From assembly GCA_029962745.1 (NCBI GenBank), contig CM057156.1, positions 394,529 through 458,528 on the forward strand: DNA of 64,000 bases, read 5' to 3'. The translations under genes and the position numbers were made by a program. Positions 59,513-64,000 of the stretch are shown one piece after another; position 1 is the first letter of the stretch; each line of letters opens with the position of its first letter. Source of the DNA: Echinometra lucunter (taxonomy: Eukaryota > Echinodermata > Echinoidea > Camarodonta > Echinometridae). A model generated the notes under the pieces. That model did not search any database. It had not been told where the DNA came from and worked only from the letters and a program-made list of their open reading frames with translations.

Positions 59513-60519
59513 GTGAGTAAAAGACAGGAAATTCTTCATTATTGTTTGTTTTTAGTTTATTTTTTATAACCATAGTTGGTGTTTAGAAGTGGGCTATGGC
59601 GAGATGGAGGCGTATCTTAGGACATAGTGAATGTGTTCATGTTTTTTTATGAGCCTCAATTTCTACTCCAGATGTATTAAGTCCCATGCGTTAACAGTTG
59701 TGTACTGTAGTTTACCAATTTGTTAAATGCAAGTGGGCGGGGAGGGACGTCAACTTCACACTGCCAACAGTAACCTTATGATCCTCAGGAAATGAACAAT
59801 GAGGAATAGAAGGATGAATGATGATAATGTCTCTGATGGTGATGTTGATGATGATGATGATGCAAGGCTGCCAACATTGCCATTGGATGAGAGTTAACTT
59901 TAGAGTGAGAAATAAATGCAAGGGAGCAGAGCAACTGAGGGGGGGGGGGGGGGGGTTGGCTCTTGACTGTCATGCATGTGGTTCAGGGTTCAATCCCATT
60001 TGTCGCTTGTTGCTTGCATCCTTGGACAAGGTGTTTTGCCCACATTTATCCCTCTCAACCCAGGTGTAAAATTAGGATGTGGCTAATGCTGTGGACAGTG
60101 TGGTAATGATTGTAGGGCCTGCACTCAGGGAGCCATTGGGTGAGCTGTGGAAATTTATGTGAAATGCTGCCCTCTATAGTTCGAGATTGAAATCACTAAA
60201 ATAATCAACAAACTCTTGGGAAATATTTGCTTTTTACACTTAGGATGATAAAATATCCTATTTTCATTCCATTCCTCCAATTGGATCTAAATTATCTTGA
60301 TTAAGTGAATTTTGAAAAATATTTTTCTGATCTGTGCTCTTGTTCCGGCTCTGTCCTACAATTGGACAGAGAACACTACTTTCCTAATGTCAGCAATTTG
60401 CACTGTATAGGCCTAATTCAGTGCAAGGTTATCTGATGATAACCTGGCATTCGTGTAAATGTTATTACTGCTGATACAATTATCTTGGTAAATAACACCC
60501 TGTCATTATAATATTCTAG
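59513..60519. other. Putative first intron of HACD3
   Basis: Includes a G run (about 59939-59955), a GAT-repeat tract (about 59817-59860) and a SINE-like sequence. Confidence 0.4.
59975..60180 (+). mobile_element. tRNA-related SINE-like sequence
   Basis: GGTTCAGGGTTCAATCCC contains a good B-box match. It is followed by CCTTGGACAAGGTGTTTTGC and TCTCAACCCAGGTGTAAA, a core found in several deuterostome SINEs as far as I recall. No clear A box or tail. Confidence 0.45.
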
Positions 60520-60541
60520 CACCAGAGTGCTTCATTCCAAG

Positions 60542-63500
60542 ATGTCATCTAAAACTATCTATCATCCCTTGGTCTACTGGGCACAGACAGAGAAAGCTGT
60601 CTCATTGAAGGTTGATCTCAATGATGTCTCTGTAAGTTAAATGGCCTATATTTGTCCTTTTTATTTTTCAATGAGGTTGTAGGTTTATCAATATCAGCAT
60701 CATTATTTGATATAGAACAGGTGTACAACTTTACTCTCTTTTATGGTTTTGATAAGCAAGATAAATTATATAAAATGTGACAGCTCAGTTTCATGATCAA
60801 CCAATTCTGAGTCAGAATCATGCCTGTATTACCTTAATTAGGTAGTGTAAGATTTCTGAAGTGTTTTTGAAACCATAAAGTGTGAGTGAGAATGTGATAT
60901 ATGTGAACTGCTCCTTTAAAATTCCTTTTGAGCTTTGTAGGAAAGGCATATACTGTACCGTAATTATGCTGTGTAATACTGATTACAACCCTATTTGAAG
61001 TGCTTTGAACCAACTTTATATAAGACCACTTAAGTGAATTGATCTTTTTAAGGAGACAGATAAAAAGAGATTGTTTCCTCAAATTAAATTTTGGAAACTT
61101 ATGAATTGATGCTTTCATTTGCTGAAAATCGACAGAGTTCCAGTTTAGAAAATGTTGGTTCTTATTATGAACTCTGAATTTTTTCTCCTTTAGTCACCAG
61201 AAGTGGAACTTAAATCCAATAAACTGACCTTTAAAGGTAAGCATGGATATGAGATTATTAACCTGTTGAACACTAAGCCTAAGATAAGCTTGGCTGGGGT
61301 CTATAGAAAATGTGTGTTATACTGAAATTCAAACTCTGGTCATCAGGTTGAATATTGTAGAGATAGCACCTTTCAATCTGTTGGATGTCGTATTTGGTGG
61401 GTCAGCTTGTTGCCAGTACACAAGCATTAACCTCAAATAATTCAACTTATTTTGAACTGAAATATCCCCCTCCCCCAAGAAAAAAAAAACCCCACTTCAT
61501 TACATTTCTTCCCCATCTCCTCCACAAATGAAATTTTCGTATAAAGTCTTTTAAATCACTGTTGAAATACTATTATTCTCATGACAGGATCATGCCAAGC
61601 TTCATGTTCTGAATTTGTGCATTTAGTCAACAGGTGAACGAAATAGAGTCTTTTACTCAATAAAATTCTCCTTAAACATACAAAATGATGATTATTTCAT
61701 GTGAAACTTTATAATAGTCTTGAATCACTGTTGAAATATTATTCTCATTACAAACATACAACAAGAATTTATTTCAAATTAATCTACATCATTTGAACAG
61801 GCTATGGTCTTGGTGCAAGTGGTATCCATCAGTATGAATTTTCGCTGGACTTCTACGAGGAGGTAGACCCTGATGTGAGTGTCTAGGATTCTAATATCTA
61901 ATATCATATTCGTGGAATATCATGAAATTCATATTTTTTTTTAGGTTTTATAGATGAAGTGATCATTTGTTTGAAGAAAGGATATTACTGCAGCTTGCAC
62001 TTCCAGCATAGTGATGCATGTTTATAGCCCTTTACTTATTAACCCATTCGTGACAGGAATTATTTAAAGCCTAATTTGATCAGCTTTTATTCTTCAAATT
62101 GGCAACACCAACATTTTTATTTTATTGCTACATTTTCCTTCTAAAACGTCATGTATCTGAAATGAATATATTTTGACAGAAATCATGAGAAGTCAAAAAG
62201 TTGCCAATTTGCAGGGGAAAATGGTGATTTTAAACTTTCTATCACATTGCCAATTTAAGGATTTTAATGCTAATTTTCCTTTAAAAAATTTTCAGCATCA
62301 AACAACGAATATTGACGCAACCAAAATGGGCACAGATTGTGAAGAATTTTTTACTCTTTCTGCTCATGTATTTGGTATGATTTTTAGGGCTTTGCATCAA
62401 AAGATATTAGGCCAAACCACAAAATGTGGACCCCTGTCACGAATGGGTTAAGTATTTGCAATGGTGCATGTTATGTTCAACGTTCTGAATTCTTCTTAGC
62501 CATGTGTTTATAATTTGTTGTATACTTTGAGTCAGGAGGCTGTTAATTCCATTGATAGAAAAAAATTAATAATGCTTTGCTGGCTCCAAACGGACAAATT
62601 TATATGTATGTTTGTTGCTATGAAAGGAATCTTTCTCCTTGGCTGATTTATAAATCATTTTTGCCTCTGCAATCCCACAGTGGTGCTAGAGGCATTATAT
62701 GGCATGCATCACCACCGTGCAACAAATTGATTAGAATTTGGGTATAGTTTATGAAAGGTCAAAGGTCATATCAAAGATATGTCACTGTTGTCACTATAAT
62801 ATTATTTCATCTTTTTTTGTGATCAGACTTTGGGGTTGTTGGTCAAAGATCAAAGGTGAAAGAGGTCATTTAATGTTTAACTATATGATTTTTTTATTCT
62901 GTTAGCACCATAATTCAAGAACAGTTTAAGCCTTGAAGTTAACTGAATATATATAGATGGAGGCAATGTAGGAGTCACATTCGTCTTTTTGTTGCTGTTT
63001 CTTTTTTCCTTTCTTTGCATAATATTAAACACAGCAACTAAGGAGGTATTCACAATCTACATACATATCACTCCCTCGCTGTTTGTTTCCTCTCCTTTTT
63101 TTTCCTCTCAACCACTTCTCTTCACTTCGTCTGAACCACAGGCTAGCGCATTCCGTGTCCTTGACCGTCAGGTTGATTTCAACATCAGTAAGAAGTCTGT
63201 ACATTCCTTCTGGCCAAAGCTGACAAGTGGAGAACGCCCTCGTTGGTTGCGTATTGACTTTGATCGATGGAGGAGCGGTGAATCAGATGAAGAAGAGGAT
63301 GAGGAAACAAAAAGGGTTAGCCAATCTACTTTCTTGATCCTAGGTTCATTTGAAATCCATTTCTCAAGTATATTCATTTTATTTTGAACAGTTGAGACAC
63401 CATATTTATGTTGAGATATTGAAGAGAATACTGCAAAATCACTATCATTTATAAGTATGAAATGTTCCATTATTCTGTAGAGATTTTTATGTTGCAAGAA

Positions 63501-63765
63501 TACACTATGTATTTCTAAAGTTGTGAGCCTCTGAATGTATGATATTTTGTAAAATTATTTAAGATTTGAATCATTGAAAAGTGTCCTGTGCTGCAGAATG
63601 TCGTGTAATTTAGCAGGACTTTAAGATCTACATGTATGTACTATGTATGAAAGTAATTCTTGTTTCTTATGTTATAAGAAGTATTTTGTTTATATTTGTA
63701 GAAGCGCGAGCAGGAAGAACACTTCAAGCAGTTGGAGGAACAACTTGAGAATGCTGAAAAACAAG
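60542..63765 (+). CDS. HACD3: HACD3 (PTPLAD1), very-long-chain 3-hydroxyacyl-CoA dehydratase 3, N-terminal part
   Basis: Five coding exons: 60542-60631, 61194-61236, 61801-61874, 63142-63315 and 63702-63765. All have GT/AG borders and consistent phases, giving 148 codons plus one base before the window ends. HACD3 dehydrates 3-hydroxyacyl-CoA in the fatty-acid elongation cycle in the ER membrane; uniquely among HACDs it has an N-terminal CS (p23-like) domain. That domain is what is visible: HPLVYWAQTEKAVSLKVDL, GIHQYEFSLDFYEEVDP, then VDFNISKK and FDRWRSGES, which align with human HYVYWAQ-type, YEFHLEF and FDRWLDES motifs. An acidic stretch and a Glu/Gln/Lys-rich coiled coil (HFKQLEEQLENAEKQ) follow, as in the human protein. 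The catalytic membrane domain lies to the right of the window. The ATG is at the start of the first exon with good similarity. Confidence 0.93.
62039..62451 (+). mobile_element. TTAA-flanked piggyBac-like MITE, copy 4
   Basis: Element 62043-62447 between TTAA sites, with perfect CCCATTCGTGACAG and CTGTCACGAATGGG ends. In HACD3 intron 3; an open frame of 92 codons inside it is shared with other copies. Confidence 0.88.
62650..62900 (+). mobile_element. Decayed type-C hairpin-capped element fragment
   Basis: TTTTTGCCTCTGC...CCACAGTGGTGCTAGAGGCATT is the same terminal hairpin as at 46530, in reverse. It is followed by AAAGGTCAAAGGTCATATC (about 62753) and further degenerate AGGTCA words up to 62867. 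Confidence 0.55.
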
Positions 63766-63832
63766 GTACAGCTGAAGTGAAGTGTTGCACGATTCACTCC
63801 TAGTGATCCAGTAGTTTGCACAAAACATTGCT

Positions 63833-64000
63833 TTAACCCATTTGTGACAGGAATTGTTTTAAAGCCTGATTTAATCAGCTTTTATTCTTCCAATTGGCAA
63901 CACCAACATTTTTTTTTTATGTTACATTTTTCTCATAAAATGTCATGTATCTGAAATAAATATAAATTGACAGAAAGTAGGATGAGAAGTCAAAAAGTTG
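63833..64000 (+). mobile_element. TTAA-flanked piggyBac-like MITE, copy 5 (cut by window end)
   Basis: TTAA at 63833-63836, then CCCATTTGTGACAGG and about 160 bp of the element, same orientation as copies 2-4. In HACD3 intron 5. Confidence 0.8.

Overview
The window looks like nuclear DNA of a marine invertebrate, most likely a deuterostome and plausibly an echinoderm. It has spliced genes with short exons and kilobase introns, AT-rich non-coding DNA, frequent TACATGTA-type motifs, and many short non-autonomous transposons, including fold-back elements like those known from sea urchins. The species cannot be fixed from the sequence, and a mollusc or another invertebrate is not excluded.

Four protein-coding genes are supported. 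(1) 4802-7046, minus: a 749-codon coding exon of an acidic, Ser/Lys-rich, probably nuclear protein that I do not recognise; it splices leftwards out of view. (2) 28935-40348, plus: a complete four-exon Bcl-2-family gene (Bak/Bax-like, about 319 aa) with a clear BH3, a BH1 lacking its usual Asn-Trp-Gly-Arg core, a BH2 and a C-terminal membrane anchor. (3) 46175-57177, minus: a complete ten-exon UBL7 gene whose reconstructed reading frame gives 384 aa, with a ubiquitin-like N-terminus and a C-terminal UBA domain. (4) 60542-63765 and beyond, plus: the first five coding exons of HACD3 (PTPLAD1), covering its CS/p23-like domain. UBL7 and HACD3 are divergent neighbours, and the Bcl-2 gene converges on UBL7.

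The rest is mainly repeats. There are five copies of a roughly 405-bp element flanked by TTAA (piggyBac-like); three copies of a roughly 415-bp element ending near TATAGTGTG; several short elements with 8-bp target duplications (15005, 21000, 32022, 57265); other short inverted-repeat elements; two fold-backs built of degenerate 18-20-bp repeats (43467, 54822); and a nested inverted-repeat structure around about 34 copies of a 51-bp minisatellite (48229-50973) inside a UBL7 intron. LINE 3-prime ends lie at 22430, 43920, 45240 and 47277.

Two patterns stand out. First, three large elements (7404-8153, 15715-17268, 33169-34931) share one blueprint: a hairpin at one end, a short GC-rich microsatellite, then a tandem array of 146-161-bp monomers that each carry the direct repeat AGGTCAAAGGTCA, and finally an inverted copy of the hairpin arm. 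Their monomers are otherwise unrelated. Second, the 1.1 kb downstream of the UBL7 stop codon contains six decayed tandem copies of the gene's own UBA-encoding last exon.
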